Source of the DNA: Arthrobacter sp. PAMC25564
Lineage (GTDB): Bacteria > Actinomycetota > Actinomycetes > Actinomycetales > Micrococcaceae
Assembly: GCF_004798705.1 (NCBI RefSeq)
Contig: NZ_CP039290.1
Coordinates: 3,968,001-4,032,000, forward strand
DNA length: 64,000 bases
Direction: 5' to 3'
The position numbers and the translations under genes are program-made. The stretch's first letter is position 1. The number at the start of each line of letters is the position of its first letter. The notes under the pieces are model-generated. The model did not search any database. It saw nothing but the letters and a program-made list of their open reading frames with translations, and had not been told where the DNA came from. Shown one piece after another: positions 53,321-61,860 of the stretch.

Positions 53321-55453
53321 CTACTCGTTCCGGTGCCGGCCGTGGGTTGCGATGTAGTCGGCGGCGGCGCGCTGCAGTTTCCGTTCCTTTGCCAGCTGCC
53401 GGCGGAGGGTTGTGAGCTCTTCGCTGACGCGGGCCTGTTCAGCCGCAATCGCACGCTGCTCCGCCGCCTGCTCGTGGACGGCGCGCAGCGCCTCCGCCAG
53501 CTGGACCTGCTGCTCGGCCAGCAACTGCTGGGTCCGCAGCAGTACGGGCACGACGTCGGCCGTTTCGGCGCGGGCGTCGGCGACCAGGGTGCGGGCACGC
53601 AGCCGCGCTACTTCCCGGCTGGCGGCCCGGTCAAAGCTGCCTGTGTCCAGCCGGTCAGCGTCCTGCCGGGCTGCCCCCGAACCGTCGGAGTCCAGCCGGC
53701 CGGCCTCCAGGCCCTCCGACCCCAGCAGCGCGGCCGCCGGGAAGCGGGACTCATTGTTATGCGGGCGGCTGAGCACCTCGATGAACTCGCGGTCAAGGTC
53801 CACAATTCCGGTTCCGGCGGCGGACTCTGCCTGGCCGCCGTCGGACTGGGCAGCAGCGGCTGCGCCGGCAGCGGGCTCCGGCTGGATGTCCACGGTGCGA
53901 CGCAGGGGCTGTTCCTTGATCAGGAGGATCGCGATGAGCGCCACGATGGCGATGATGGCGGAAATCATGAAGATCTGGGCCGTCGCGTCACCGTAGGCTG
54001 CCCGCATGATGTCGCGGATCGGTGCCGGCATGTCCTTGAGGTCCATGCTTCCCCCGGCGGATCCGCCGGTAACGGGAATCCCGGCCTTGGCCAGGCCCTC
54101 GGTGGCAAGTTCCTTGACACGGTTGGCCAGGACTGCGCCCAGCACGGAGACGCCGATGGCGCCGCCGACCGAGCGGAAGAAGGACACGGAGGCGCTGGCG
54201 GTGCCGATCTCGGAGGCCTTGACGGTGTTCTGCACGGCCAGGACCAGGTTCTGCATGAGCATCCCCAGGCCAAGGCCGAGGACGAAGGTGTAGAGGCCCG
54301 TGGCCCAGAGCTCCGTGGTGTGGTCCATGGTTCCGGCCAGTCCCAGCCCGCCGATGAGCAGGATGGATCCGGCAACGAGGTAACGCTTCCACTTGCCGGT
54401 GCGGCTGATCAGCTGGCCGGAAAGGACCGAGCCGATGAGGTTGCCTGCGATCATGGGCAGCGTGAGCAGCCCGGCTTCGGTGGGGCTGGCGCCACGTGCC
54501 ACCTGGAAGTACTGGCCCAGGAAGGCGGAGGAACCGAACATACCGACGCCGACAGCCACCGAGGCAAGGATGGCGAGGGCCGTGGTGCGCTCCGAGATGA
54601 TCTTCAGCGGAATGATGGGCTGGGACACCCGCGATTCGACGAACACCAGGAGTGCCAGCAGGGCAATGCCGCCGCCCACCATCGCGACCGTCTGCCAGGA
54701 CCACCAGTCGTAGTAGTCCGGGTTGCCGGCGAAGGAGACCCAGATCAGCAGCAGGCTGACGCCGGAGGTGAGCAGGATGGATCCGAGCCAGTCGATCTTT
54801 GCCGGGCGCCGGACGTGCGGCAGCTTGAGGGTGATCTGCAGCAGGATGAGGGCGACGACGGCCAGCGGGACACAGACGAAGAAAGTCCAGCGCCAGCCAA
54901 GCGGGCTGTCGACGATGAAGCCGCCGAGCAGCGGACCACCGGCGGTGCCGGCGGCCATCACAGCGCCCATATAGCCGGAGTACTTGCCACGGTCACGGGG
55001 CGGGATGATGGAGCCGATGATGGCCATGGCCAGCGCCGTAAGCCCGCCCATCGCGATGCCCTGGATGACGCGGGCGGTGAGCAGCAGCGGGATCGAGTCG
55101 GACAGGCCCGCCATCACGGAACCGGCCACGAAGATCACGATGCTGAGCTGGACGAGGAACTTCTTGTTGAAGAGGTCCGCCAGTTTGCCCCAGATCGGCG
55201 TGGTGGCGGCGTTGGCCAGCAGGGCCGCCGTGATGACCCAGGCAAAGTCCGTCTGGCTGCCCTTGAGCTCGGACATGATCGTCGGCAGCGCGTTGGCAAC
55301 GATGGTACTGCTGATGATCGCGGTGAAAAACGCGGCCAGCAGGCCCGTGAGGGCTTCCATGATCTGGCGGTGGGTCATCGCCCCCGCGGGAGCGGGGTGC
55401 GCAGGTGGTGTGGGGGCCGGTGAAGGCCCGGTGGCGGCAGCGTGGCTTGCCAT
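53321..55453 (-). CDS. DHA2-family multidrug efflux pump with long C-terminal tail
   Basis: A 710-residue major facilitator with 14 predicted helices. Motif A is in GKLADLFNKKF, and the motif C region GPLLGGFIVDSPLGWRW is in helix 5. After the last helix near residue 500, about 180 residues are hydrophilic: an acidic linker, then a coiled coil rich in Glu, Gln and Arg (QQLLAEQQVQLAEALRAVHE, EQRAIAAEQARV). Typical members end soon after the last helix. It lies two bases after the MarR gene on the same strand, so the regulator probably controls it. Confidence 0.92.
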   Translation of the reverse strand: MASHAAATGPSPAPTPPAHPAPAGAMTHRQIMEALTGLLAAFFTAIISSTIVANALPTIMSELKGSQTDFAWVITAALLANAATTPIWGKLADLFNKKFLVQLSIVIFVAGSVMAGLSDSIPLLLTARVIQGIAMGGLTALAMAIIGSIIPPRDRGKYSGYMGAVMAAGTAGGPLLGGFIVDSPLGWRWTFFVCVPLAVVALILLQITLKLPHVRRPAKIDWLGSILLTSGVSLLLIWVSFAGNPDYYDWWSWQTVAMVGGGIALLALLVFVESRVSQPIIPLKIISERTTALAILASVAVGVGMFGSSAFLGQYFQVARGASPTEAGLLTLPMIAGNLIGSVLSGQLISRTGKWKRYLVAGSILLIGGLGLAGTMDHTTELWATGLYTFVLGLGLGMLMQNLVLAVQNTVKASEIGTASASVSFFRSVGGAIGVSVLGAVLANRVKELATEGLAKAGIPVTGGSAGGSMDLKDMPAPIRDIMRAAYGDATAQIFMISAIIAIVALIAILLIKEQPLRRTVDIQPEPAAGAAAAAQSDGGQAESAAGTGIVDLDREFIEVLSRPHNNESRFPAAALLGSEGLEAGRLDSDGSGAARQDADRLDTGSFDRAASREVARLRARTLVADARAETADVVPVLLRTQQLLAEQQVQLAEALRAVHEQAAEQRAIAAEQARVSEELTTLRRQLAKERKLQRAAADYIATHGRHRNE

Positions 55454-55455
55454 GT

Positions 55456-55941
55456 TTACTCCTCAGCAACGGTGGTCGTAGTGGTGGATCCGGCCGTCTT
55501 TGCCCGGGCTGTGGTCCTCAGGGACTCAGCAAGTTTTTGCAGGATTTCCGCCGTTTGTTCGACGTCTTCCTCGCTCCAGTCAAGTAGGAGTCCCTGGAGC
55601 GTGGCCGTGCGTTGGTCCTCGATCTCACGGAGCTTTTCCACTCCCAGCGGGGACAGCGCAACCAGCTGGGCGCGCCCGTCCTCCGGATCCGGCCTGCGGA
55701 CGACGTAGCCCTGCTCCTGCAGCTCGGCGATGTGCCGGCTCAGGACGGGGGCGCTGACGCCGAGGCGCTCCGCAAGGTGCGTGGCGCGGGATTCGCCTTC
55801 CCCCACAAACCTCAGGACGCCTTGCAGCGCCACCCCGGTGTCCTGCCCCCGCAGGTTGAGCATGGCGACACAGCGGACGGCACGCTGGAGATCGAAGATC
55901 TGGTACACGAGTTTGGCTGCGGCGTTCGGTGCAACTGACAT
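55456..55941 (-). CDS. MarR-family transcriptional regulator
   Basis: A 161-residue winged-helix regulator. The DNA-binding region is GESRATHLAERLGVSAPVLSRHIAELQ, then EQGYVVRRPDPEDGRAQLVAL. It is the first gene of a unit with the DHA2 pump. The ATG at 55941 is preferred because GAGGG lies nine bases upstream; the ATG at 55950 would touch it. It likely represses the unit and is released by pump substrates. Confidence 0.93.
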   Translation of the reverse strand: MSVAPNAAAKLVYQIFDLQRAVRCVAMLNLRGQDTGVALQGVLRFVGEGESRATHLAERLGVSAPVLSRHIAELQEQGYVVRRPDPEDGRAQLVALSPLGVEKLREIEDQRTATLQGLLLDWSEEDVEQTAEILQKLAESLRTTARAKTAGSTTTTTVAEE

Positions 55942-55961
55942 GGAAGACATCCCTCTTTTAC

Positions 55962-55974
55962 TTGCCTTAGGCAA
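55962..55974. promoter_or_regulatory. Operator candidate of the MarR-pump unit
   Basis: TTGCC-TTA-GGCAA is a perfect inverted repeat 21 bases before the MarR start, at a place suited for autorepression. The same half-sites occur at 61735 upstream of the XRE-cupin gene. Confidence 0.5.
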
Positions 55975-56046
55975 CCATATCGCAAATTGGTTACTTTGGG
56001 AAACTAAACCTTTTGGGGATCCCCGAAACTCCGGTTAAATGGCAAA

Positions 56047-56077
56047 CGCGGACCGGCAGCTGGGCTGCCGGTCCGCG
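56047..56077. terminator. Terminator of the agmatinase/TPP unit
   Basis: Perfect 14-base arms (56047-56060 and 56064-56077) around a three-base loop follow the stop of the TPP enzyme gene on the minus strand. Confidence 0.65.
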
Positions 56078-56096
56078 CCGTCGCGAAGGGGGTGTG

Positions 56097-57761
56097 TCAG
56101 TCGCCGAGGTGCGTCGGTCCGAACATCCTGAGCAGGGTTTCGACGACGACGACGTTCGGTCCGTCCGCGGCGAACCCCGCCTTCAGGGCATCCCCGACGC
56201 CCTCCGGGGACACCCGGGTGGCGGGGACGCCGAAGGCCTCGGCCAGCTTGACGAAGTCGGGCCGGGTGAGCTCGGTGGCCGTGGCCTTACCGAAGGCGCC
56301 CACCATGTACTCACGCAGGATGCCGTAGCCGCCGTCGTCGACAATGAGCCAGGTGACGGGGACGTTGTGCTGCCTGGCCGTGGCCAGCTCGGCGATCGAG
56401 TACATCGCCGAGCCGTCGCCCGAGACGGCCAGCACCCGGGCCGAACCGCCGGATTTGCCGGTGGTTTCCAGGCCGACGGCGCCGCCGATGGCCGCCGGGA
56501 AGCCGAAGCCCAGGCCGCCGGCGCCCTGCGCGGAGTGGAACTGGCCCTCTCGGGCGTCCCAGCAGCTCCAGGCCCAGTAGGCCGAAATCGTCATGTCCCA
56601 GAACGTCTGCATGGCCGCCGGAACGGCCTCGCGGATGTCCGCCATGAACTTCAGTTCCTTGCCGAGATCCTGGGACTCCAGCCGGGCCCTGACCTTGGCC
56701 AGGGACTCCTTGACCAGGGCCTCGGGTGAGGTGCCGTGCCAGTCCGCGCGCTCGCCGTGCGGGTCCGTCAGGGCGGCGTCAAGGGCCTCGAGGGCCTGGC
56801 CGGCGTCGGCGCGGATGCCCAGGCCGGGGCGGTTTGACTCCAGGACGCGGGGCTCGGCGTCGATCTGGATGATCCGGCCGCGGGGTTCGAAGGTGAAGTA
56901 GTTGGAGGTGACCTCGCCCAGGGAGGAGCCGACGACGATCAGTACATCGGCGTCTTCGAGCAGCTCCGTCATGTACTGGTCCTCGATCCAGGACTGGAGC
57001 GAGAGCTCATGGTTCCACGGGAATGCGCCGTTGCCGCCGGGCGTGCAGATCACCGGCGCCCGCAGCTTCTCCGCGATGGAGAGCAGCGATTTCTCGGCCC
57101 GGCCGCGGCGCGTGCCGCCGCCGGCGATGATGGCCGGACGTTCCGCCGTCGAGAGCCATTTGACGGCTTCCCGGATCAACTCCACCCGGGGCGGGTTGTC
57201 CGCCGCTTCGGCGAGGGCATCCTCCACCGGGGGCACCATGATGGGGTCCAGCAACACGTTCTGTGGGATTTCAAGCCACACCGGGCCCTGCGGCGAGGAG
57301 ATCGCCTCGGTCCAGGCGTCCTGGATGGCCGAGGGGATACCCGAGGCATGCTGGATCAGCCGCTGGCTCTTGGTGACATTCGCGGCCGAGGCCTTCTGGT
57401 CATCGAGCTGGTGCAACATGCCCTTGCGTCGCGCGCCGAGCCCTTCGAGCGGGATCTGGCTGGCGACCACAACCATGGGCACGCCGGTGGCATAGGCCTC
57501 CTGGAGCCCGGCGAGGGCGGTGAGAGCACCCGGGCCGGTGGAGAGGAAGAGGACTCCGACTTCACCGGTGGCCCGGGAATAGCCGTCCGCGGCGAAGGCG
57601 GAGTTGTTCTCCACCCGTGAGGACACGAAGTGCAGCTTTCCGCGGCCCATCGCGTCAAAGAGGCCCAGCGCGTGCTGGCCGGGGATACCGAAGACGGTCT
57701 TGGCGCCGAGGGCCTCGAGGGTCTCGACGACGAGGTCCCCGCCGTTGCGCACGCCGCTCAT
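56097..57761 (-). CDS. Thiamine-diphosphate enzyme, acetolactate synthase-like
   Basis: A 554-residue ThDP-dependent enzyme of the acetolactate synthase/benzoylformate decarboxylase superfamily. The catalytic glutamate region is [19 protein letters not shown], the middle domain has [10 protein letters not shown], and the ThDP-Mg motif is [20 protein letters not shown]. It lacks the features needed to tell acetolactate synthase from decarboxylases or carboligases. Its start overlaps the agmatinase stop by four bases, so it probably acts in the same route, perhaps on the keto acid left after guanidino-group removal and transamination. That is inference. Confidence 0.87.
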   Translation of the reverse strand: MSGVRNGGDLVVETLEALGAKTVFGIPGQHALGLFDAMGRGKLHFVSSRVENNSAFAADGYSRATGEVGVLFLSTGPGALTALAGLQEAYATGVPMVVVASQIPLEGLGARRKGMLHQLDDQKASAANVTKSQRLIQHASGIPSAIQDAWTEAISSPQGPVWLEIPQNVLLDPIMVPPVEDALAEAADNPPRVELIREAVKWLSTAERPAIIAGGGTRRGRAEKSLLSIAEKLRAPVICTPGGNGAFPWNHELSLQSWIEDQYMTELLEDADVLIVVGSSLGEVTSNYFTFEPRGRIIQIDAEPRVLESNRPGLGIRADAGQALEALDAALTDPHGERADWHGTSPEALVKESLAKVRARLESQDLGKELKFMADIREAVPAAMQTFWDMTISAYWAWSCWDAREGQFHSAQGAGGLGFGFPAAIGGAVGLETTGKSGGSARVLAVSGDGSAMYSIAELATARQHNVPVTWLIVDDGGYGILREYMVGAFGKATATELTRPDFVKLAEAFGVPATRVSPEGVGDALKAGFAADGPNVVVVETLLRMFGPTHLGD

Positions 57762-58810
57762 CGCGAGAATCCGGCCGTGCGGCGGGTTTCCTGGCCGAGG
57801 GCCTGGGCGGCGTAGCCGGTGGGCGCGCCGAATCGGTCCCCTTCGATGGCGCGGTCCGCCATCAGGGTGACCAGTTCGTAGGCGACGTGGCTGGCGGCCA
57901 CCCCGGTGATGTCGGCGTGGTCGTACGCGGGGGCCACCTCGACGACGTCGGCGCCCACGAGGTTCATGCCGCGGAAGCCGCGGATGATCTCCAGGAGTTC
58001 GCGGCTCGTGATGCCGCCGGCTTCCGGCGTGCCGGTGCCCGGCGCGTGGGCCGGGTCCAGGACGTCGATGTCGACGGAGATGTAGAGCGGGCGGTTGCCG
58101 ATCCGGTCGCGGACCTTTGCTACGGTCTCGAGCACGCCCTGGTAGTAGACGTCGGCGGAGGTGACGATGCCGAAGCCGAAGCGGTGGTCGTCGTCGAGGT
58201 CCTTCTTGCCGTAAAGCGGGCCGCGGGTGCCGATGTGGCTGATCGCCTCGGTGTCCAGGATCCCTTCCTCGACGGCGCGGCGGAACGGTGTCCCGTGCGT
58301 GTATTCGGCGCCGAAGTAGGTATCCCAGGTGTCCAGGTGTGCGTCGAAGTGCAGCAGGGCGACGGGTTCTCCGGCGCGCTCGGCGGCGGCGCGCAACAGC
58401 GGCAGGGCGATGGTGTGGTCCCCGCCAAGGGTGAGGAGCTTGCTGCCGGAGCCCGTCAGGTCCAGGGCGTTCTGCTGGATCGTCTCGATGGCTTCGTGGA
58501 TGTTGAAGGGGTTGACCGCCATGTCGCCGGCGTCGGCCACCTGGACATTCTCGAAGGGACTGACGTCCCAGGCCGGGTTGTAGGGGCGAAGCAGCCGGCT
58601 GGCTTCGCGGACGTGGTTGGCGCCGAAGCGGGCGCCGGGGCGGTAGGAGACGCCGGAGTCGAACGGGACGCCCACCACCGTGACGTCAGCCTTGGCCACC
58701 TGGTCCAGCCGTGGCAGGCGTGCATAGGTGGCGGCTCCCGCGTAGCGCGGGATGCGGGATGAATCGATGGGGCCAAGGTTGCCATTGGCCTCGATGCGCA
58801 GCTCTTCCAA
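57758..58810 (-). CDS. speB: Agmatinase-family ureohydrolase
   Basis: A 350-residue ureohydrolase that removes urea from a guanidino compound using two Mn ions. The metal motifs are present: [20 protein letters not shown] and [18 protein letters not shown]. Agmatine is the usual substrate, but guanidinobutyrate or guanidinopropionate is equally possible in this family. The start is a TTG at 58810, since AAGGAGAGG lies at the right distance and no ATG fits. It heads a two-gene unit with the TPP enzyme. Confidence 0.88.
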   Translation of the reverse strand: MEELRIEANGNLGPIDSSRIPRYAGAATYARLPRLDQVAKADVTVVGVPFDSGVSYRPGARFGANHVREASRLLRPYNPAWDVSPFENVQVADAGDMAVNPFNIHEAIETIQQNALDLTGSGSKLLTLGGDHTIALPLLRAAAERAGEPVALLHFDAHLDTWDTYFGAEYTHGTPFRRAVEEGILDTEAISHIGTRGPLYGKKDLDDDHRFGFGIVTSADVYYQGVLETVAKVRDRIGNRPLYISVDIDVLDPAHAPGTGTPEAGGITSRELLEIIRGFRGMNLVGADVVEVAPAYDHADITGVAASHVAYELVTLMADRAIEGDRFGAPTGYAAQALGQETRRTAGFSR

Positions 58811-58884
58811 GAGAAAGCCTCTCCTTCGAGGATTGACCGATGGGTGTGACAGCCATCATACACTCGAAGTTTCGTATTGCGCAT

Positions 58885-58901
58885 CAATTGTTTACCAATT
58901 G
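58885..58901. promoter_or_regulatory. CAATTG repeat in the agmatinase promoter
   Basis: Two CAATTG palindromes (58885-58890 and 58896-58901) are separated by TTTAC in an AT-rich stretch 75 bases before the agmatinase start. They could bind the XRE-cupin regulator encoded nearby. Confidence 0.35.
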
Positions 58902-58939
58902 TCCTGCGAGGAGCGCGGCCCCTGCATCACGCCCGCTCC

Positions 58940-58970
58940 GAGGGGCGGCGCTCCGCGAGCGCCGCCCCTC
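58940..58970. terminator. Terminator of the amt-glnK operon
   Basis: Thirteen-base arms (58940-58952 and 58958-58970) form a GC-rich hairpin just after the glnK stop on the minus strand. Confidence 0.65.
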
Positions 58971-58983
58971 ACGCGATCGATCC

Positions 58984-59325
58984 TCACGCTATCGCCGAGG
59001 CGCCCCGCTCACCTGTCCGGACGCGGACCGCGTCGCGGACGTCGATGGTCCAGATCTTGCCGTCCCCGAAGCTGCCCGTGCGGGCTCCGGCCATGATGGC
59101 ATCCACGACGCCGTCGACGGCGTCCTCGTTGACCAGCACCTCCACCCTGGCCTTGGGGAGGAGATCGGAGCTGTATTCCGCACCCCGGTACACCTCCACA
59201 TGGCCGCGCTGCCGGCCGTAGCCGCTGGCCTGGCTGACGGTCAGGCCGTTGACCCCCAATTCCTCCAGGGCGGCGCTGACGGCGTCGACTCTCCCCGGCC
59301 GCACGATGGCCGTCACGAGCTTCAT
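58984..59325 (-). CDS. glnK: Nitrogen regulatory protein P-II
   Basis: A 113-residue PII signal protein. It starts MKLVTAIVRPGRVDAVSAAL, has the T-loop GYGRQRGHVEVYRGAEY with the modifiable tyrosine in RGAEY, and ends with the B- and C-loop region GKIWTIDVRDAVRVRTGERG. PII senses 2-oxoglutarate and ATP/ADP and blocks the Amt channel when nitrogen is ample. The ATG at 59325 overlaps the amt stop by four bases. The usual third gene, glnD, does not follow. Confidence 0.96.
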   Translation of the reverse strand: MKLVTAIVRPGRVDAVSAALEELGVNGLTVSQASGYGRQRGHVEVYRGAEYSSDLLPKARVEVLVNEDAVDGVVDAIMAGARTGSFGDGKIWTIDVRDAVRVRTGERGASAIA

Positions 59326-60737
59326 CTGGATACCCTGCCCCGCACCGCCGGTTCGAGGTCCTTCTGGCCGTCCGGTTCCGTCGCCGCGGAGGCCGCGGAG
59401 GCCGCCGTGGCGTGCTGATCCCCGGGATGGAAGCTGCCGCCAACCATCAGGAGTTCGTACGCGGTTTCGGCGTGTTCGGTCACGTCGATGCCGGAGAGTT
59501 CGTCGGCCGCGGAAACCCTCATGCCCATGGTCTTGTGGATAGCGAAGCCGATCAGGGTGGTCATGACGGCGCTCCAGACGGTAACGATGAGCGCGGTGAG
59601 GAACTGGGGCCAGAACTGGGCCATCCCGCCGCCGTAGAACAGTCCGCCCGCCGTCTTGGCGGAAGGAAGGGCGAAGAATCCCAGGGACAGCGTCCCCCAC
59701 AGGCCGCCGACGAAGTGCACGGCCACGACGTCGAGGGAGTCATCCAGTCCGATCTTGAATTTCAGCCCGACGGCGAGCGCACAGACAGCCCCCGCCACGG
59801 TGCCGATCAGGATGGCGCCGACGGGGTCGATGAACCCGCAGGCGGGGGTGACGGCGACCAGGCCGGCCACCGCGCCCGAGGCGGCGCCGAGCGAGGTGGC
59901 GTGCCCGTCACGGATCCGCTCCACCAGAAGCCAGCCCAGCAGCGCTGCACTCGTGGCCAGCAGCGTGTTGGTCCAGGCCAGGCCTGCCGTAGCGTCGGCG
60001 GCGAGTTCCGAGCCGGCGTTGAACCCGAACCAGCCGAACCACAGCAACCCCGCCCCGAGCATCACGAAGGGCAGGTTGTGCGGGCGGATGTTGGGGTCCT
60101 TCATGAAGCCGAGCCGTTTGCCCAGGACGACGGCCAGCATCAGGCCCGCGATGCCGGCGTTCATGTGCACAACGGTTCCGCCGGCGAAGTCGAGCGCCGA
60201 AATCTTGCTGCCGATGATCCCGTCGGTGCCGAAGATCCCGCCGCCCCAGACCCAGTGGGCGATGGGCGCGTAGACAAGCGTCACCCAGAGGGCGGCAAAG
60301 AGCAGCCAGGGGCCGAACCGAACGCGTTCGGCGACGGCGCCGCTGATCAGCGCGACGGTGATGATGGCGAACGTGGCCTGGAAGCCGATGAACACCATGT
60401 CCGGCAGCCCGGCCGCCTTGCTGCCGATACTGCTGGTCAGTCCGCTCAGGCCGAAGTTCACGAACGGGTCACCGATGAATCCGTTGAGGGAATCGGGCCC
60501 GAACGCCATGCCATAGCCCCACAGGGCCCAGACGACGGCGACGACCCCCATGGCGCCGAAACTCATCATCATAATGTTCAGGACCGATTTCATCCGAACC
60601 AGTCCGCCGTAGAAAAATGCGAGGCCTGGAGTCATCAGGAGAACGAGGGCGGATGCTGCCAGCATCCACGCCGTCGCGCCGGGATCGAGCGTCTGGGGAT
60701 CTACAGCCATTACTGCTTCAAGCACTGACGAGTTCAT
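59322..60737 (-). CDS. amt: Ammonium transporter
   Basis: A 471-residue Amt/MEP/Rh-family ammonium channel with about 11 helices. Conserved segments include FYGGLVRMKSVLNIMMMSF, GFQATFAIITVALISGAVAE, DFAGGTVVHMNAGIAGL with a pore histidine, and AVHFVGGLWGTLSLGFF with the second histidine. The start at 60737 (MNSSVLEAV) follows GGAAGG. It forms an operon with glnK and is likely induced under nitrogen limitation. The cytoplasmic tail of about 60 residues is Ala/Ser-rich. Confidence 0.96.
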   Translation of the reverse strand: MNSSVLEAVMAVDPQTLDPGATAWMLAASALVLLMTPGLAFFYGGLVRMKSVLNIMMMSFGAMGVVAVVWALWGYGMAFGPDSLNGFIGDPFVNFGLSGLTSSIGSKAAGLPDMVFIGFQATFAIITVALISGAVAERVRFGPWLLFAALWVTLVYAPIAHWVWGGGIFGTDGIIGSKISALDFAGGTVVHMNAGIAGLMLAVVLGKRLGFMKDPNIRPHNLPFVMLGAGLLWFGWFGFNAGSELAADATAGLAWTNTLLATSAALLGWLLVERIRDGHATSLGAASGAVAGLVAVTPACGFIDPVGAILIGTVAGAVCALAVGLKFKIGLDDSLDVVAVHFVGGLWGTLSLGFFALPSAKTAGGLFYGGGMAQFWPQFLTALIVTVWSAVMTTLIGFAIHKTMGMRVSAADELSGIDVTEHAETAYELLMVGGSFHPGDQHATAASAASAATEPDGQKDLEPAVRGRVSR

Positions 60738-60815
60738 TGCGGGAGCCTTCCTCGAATGCTGGCGCGTCAAGGGCGCCGGACCGGCGAGACCATTTCTACT
60801 GCTTCTGCTGCTTCA

Positions 60816-60845
60816 TCTGCGGGACGGTGCACGTCCCCCCGCAGA
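60816..60845 (-). promoter_or_regulatory. Leader hairpin upstream of amt
   Basis: TCTGCGGGACG and CGTCCCCCCGCAGA pair with a small bulge about 80 bases before the amt start. It may lie in the 5' leader and affect expression, or mark the promoter region of the nitrogen operon. Confidence 0.3.
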
Positions 60846-61013
60846 CGACGTTACCGAGGGCATGTTTCAGCAAGGCTCGTCCGTCATTTCGCCGGCGTTA
60901 CGAGGTCAGCCCAGGGATTAATTCAGCGTTTCCATGATGTAAACACCATGTGACGTACGCGTCACCATGCCGGGCCTGGAGTGAAGCGGGGGTATGGCCC
61001 AGGCGGAGTACGG

Positions 61014-61589
61014 CTACCGGCTGGCGGCCGGGACCAGCACCCACAGCACCTCGACGGCGTCGTCCGTGGGATTGACCCAGGTATGCGGCTCCCGGCCGGG
61101 GAACGTCACGGTGTCCCCGGCATGGAGCTCGAACTCCTCGTTGGTGAGGATCAACCGGAGGCTCCCCCGGACCACATGCAGCACGTCGACGTCGCAGTCC
61201 ACGGCATACAGTTCGGCTTCGCCGCGGCCGCGGGGCTCGATTACGGCCTGGATGATCTGGACCCGCCGTTCGGAGCGGGCCGTCAGCAGCCGCTCCACGA
61301 TCCCCTCCCCGCCAAGCGAAATCCGGGGACCTTCGTCCTTCTTCGTCAGGTGCGTCTCGGGAGCGGCAAAGAGATCGCCGATCGAGATGGAGAGCACCTG
61401 GCACAGCGTCACGAGGGACGCGACGGACGGTGAGGTGAGGTCCCGCTCAACCCGGCTCAGGAAGCCCTTGGTCAGGCCGGTGGCGTCGGCAACCTGCTCG
61501 ATCGTGAGCCGCTGCGACTGCCGGGCGGCGCGGATCCGGGAACCGATGGCAACGGGAACGTTGCTCGGTTCAACTGGTAGAGCCTTCAT
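61014..61589 (-). CDS. XRE-family regulator with cupin domain
   Basis: A 191-residue regulator with an N-terminal XRE helix-turn-helix (IGSRIRAARQSQRLTIEQVA, then GLTKGFLSRVERDLTSPS) and a C-terminal cupin (VDVLHVVRGSLRLILTNEEF, HAGDTVTFPGREPHTWVNP). This PuuR-like architecture often controls polyamine, guanidino or amino-acid catabolism. The agmatinase unit nearby is a good candidate target. It sits between amt and the remnant transporter gene. Confidence 0.9.
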   Translation of the reverse strand: MKALPVEPSNVPVAIGSRIRAARQSQRLTIEQVADATGLTKGFLSRVERDLTSPSVASLVTLCQVLSISIGDLFAAPETHLTKKDEGPRISLGGEGIVERLLTARSERRVQIIQAVIEPRGRGEAELYAVDCDVDVLHVVRGSLRLILTNEEFELHAGDTVTFPGREPHTWVNPTDDAVEVLWVLVPAASR

Positions 61590-61779
61590 TTAGGAACCTT
61601 TCACGGCCGGCCGCTCGGCCCCTTCATGGGAGCAATACTAGCGGGATCAACGTCCAAGGACGGCGGATACTGCGGCTGCGCGGATTGCGTCTTGACTGCT
61701 ACCGGGATCACAACATATTGCGCTGCAACAAGCGTTGCCTATTAGGCAATAAGTCAGTGACCCGAGGGAAGCCTCCGGC
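61590..61779. promoter_or_regulatory. Regulatory gap upstream of the XRE-cupin gene
   Basis: This 190-base gap is AT-richer than its surroundings. TTGCCT-ATT-AGGCAA at 61735-61749 is a perfect 15-bp inverted repeat, placed between the XRE gene and the remnant plus-strand start at 61780. It is a likely operator. Confidence 0.5.
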
Positions 61780-61860
61780 ATGTGGCTCGTGGTGGCGATC
61801 GGAGCGGGCGTGCTGGTCCTGAGCCTGGCATGTGGTCCGTCAGCCCGGACACCATGTTCA
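61780..61860 (+). pseudogene. Possible 5' remnant of a membrane transporter gene
   Basis: A short plus-strand start with GAGGGAAG upstream encodes WLVVAIGAGVLVLSLACG, a convincing first transmembrane helix. Codon usage then breaks down where the opposite-strand glycosyltransferase gene begins at 61858. A well-coded C-terminal fragment on the same strand follows the glycosyltransferase (63372-63572). Together they suggest a transporter gene, perhaps a sodium/solute symporter, whose middle was replaced. This is inference. Confidence 0.35.

Noticed and set aside
58885..58901. CRISPR-like or tandem repeat
   Set aside because: Only two six-base copies are present, which fits an operator at most. 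No repeat-spacer array was found anywhere in the window.
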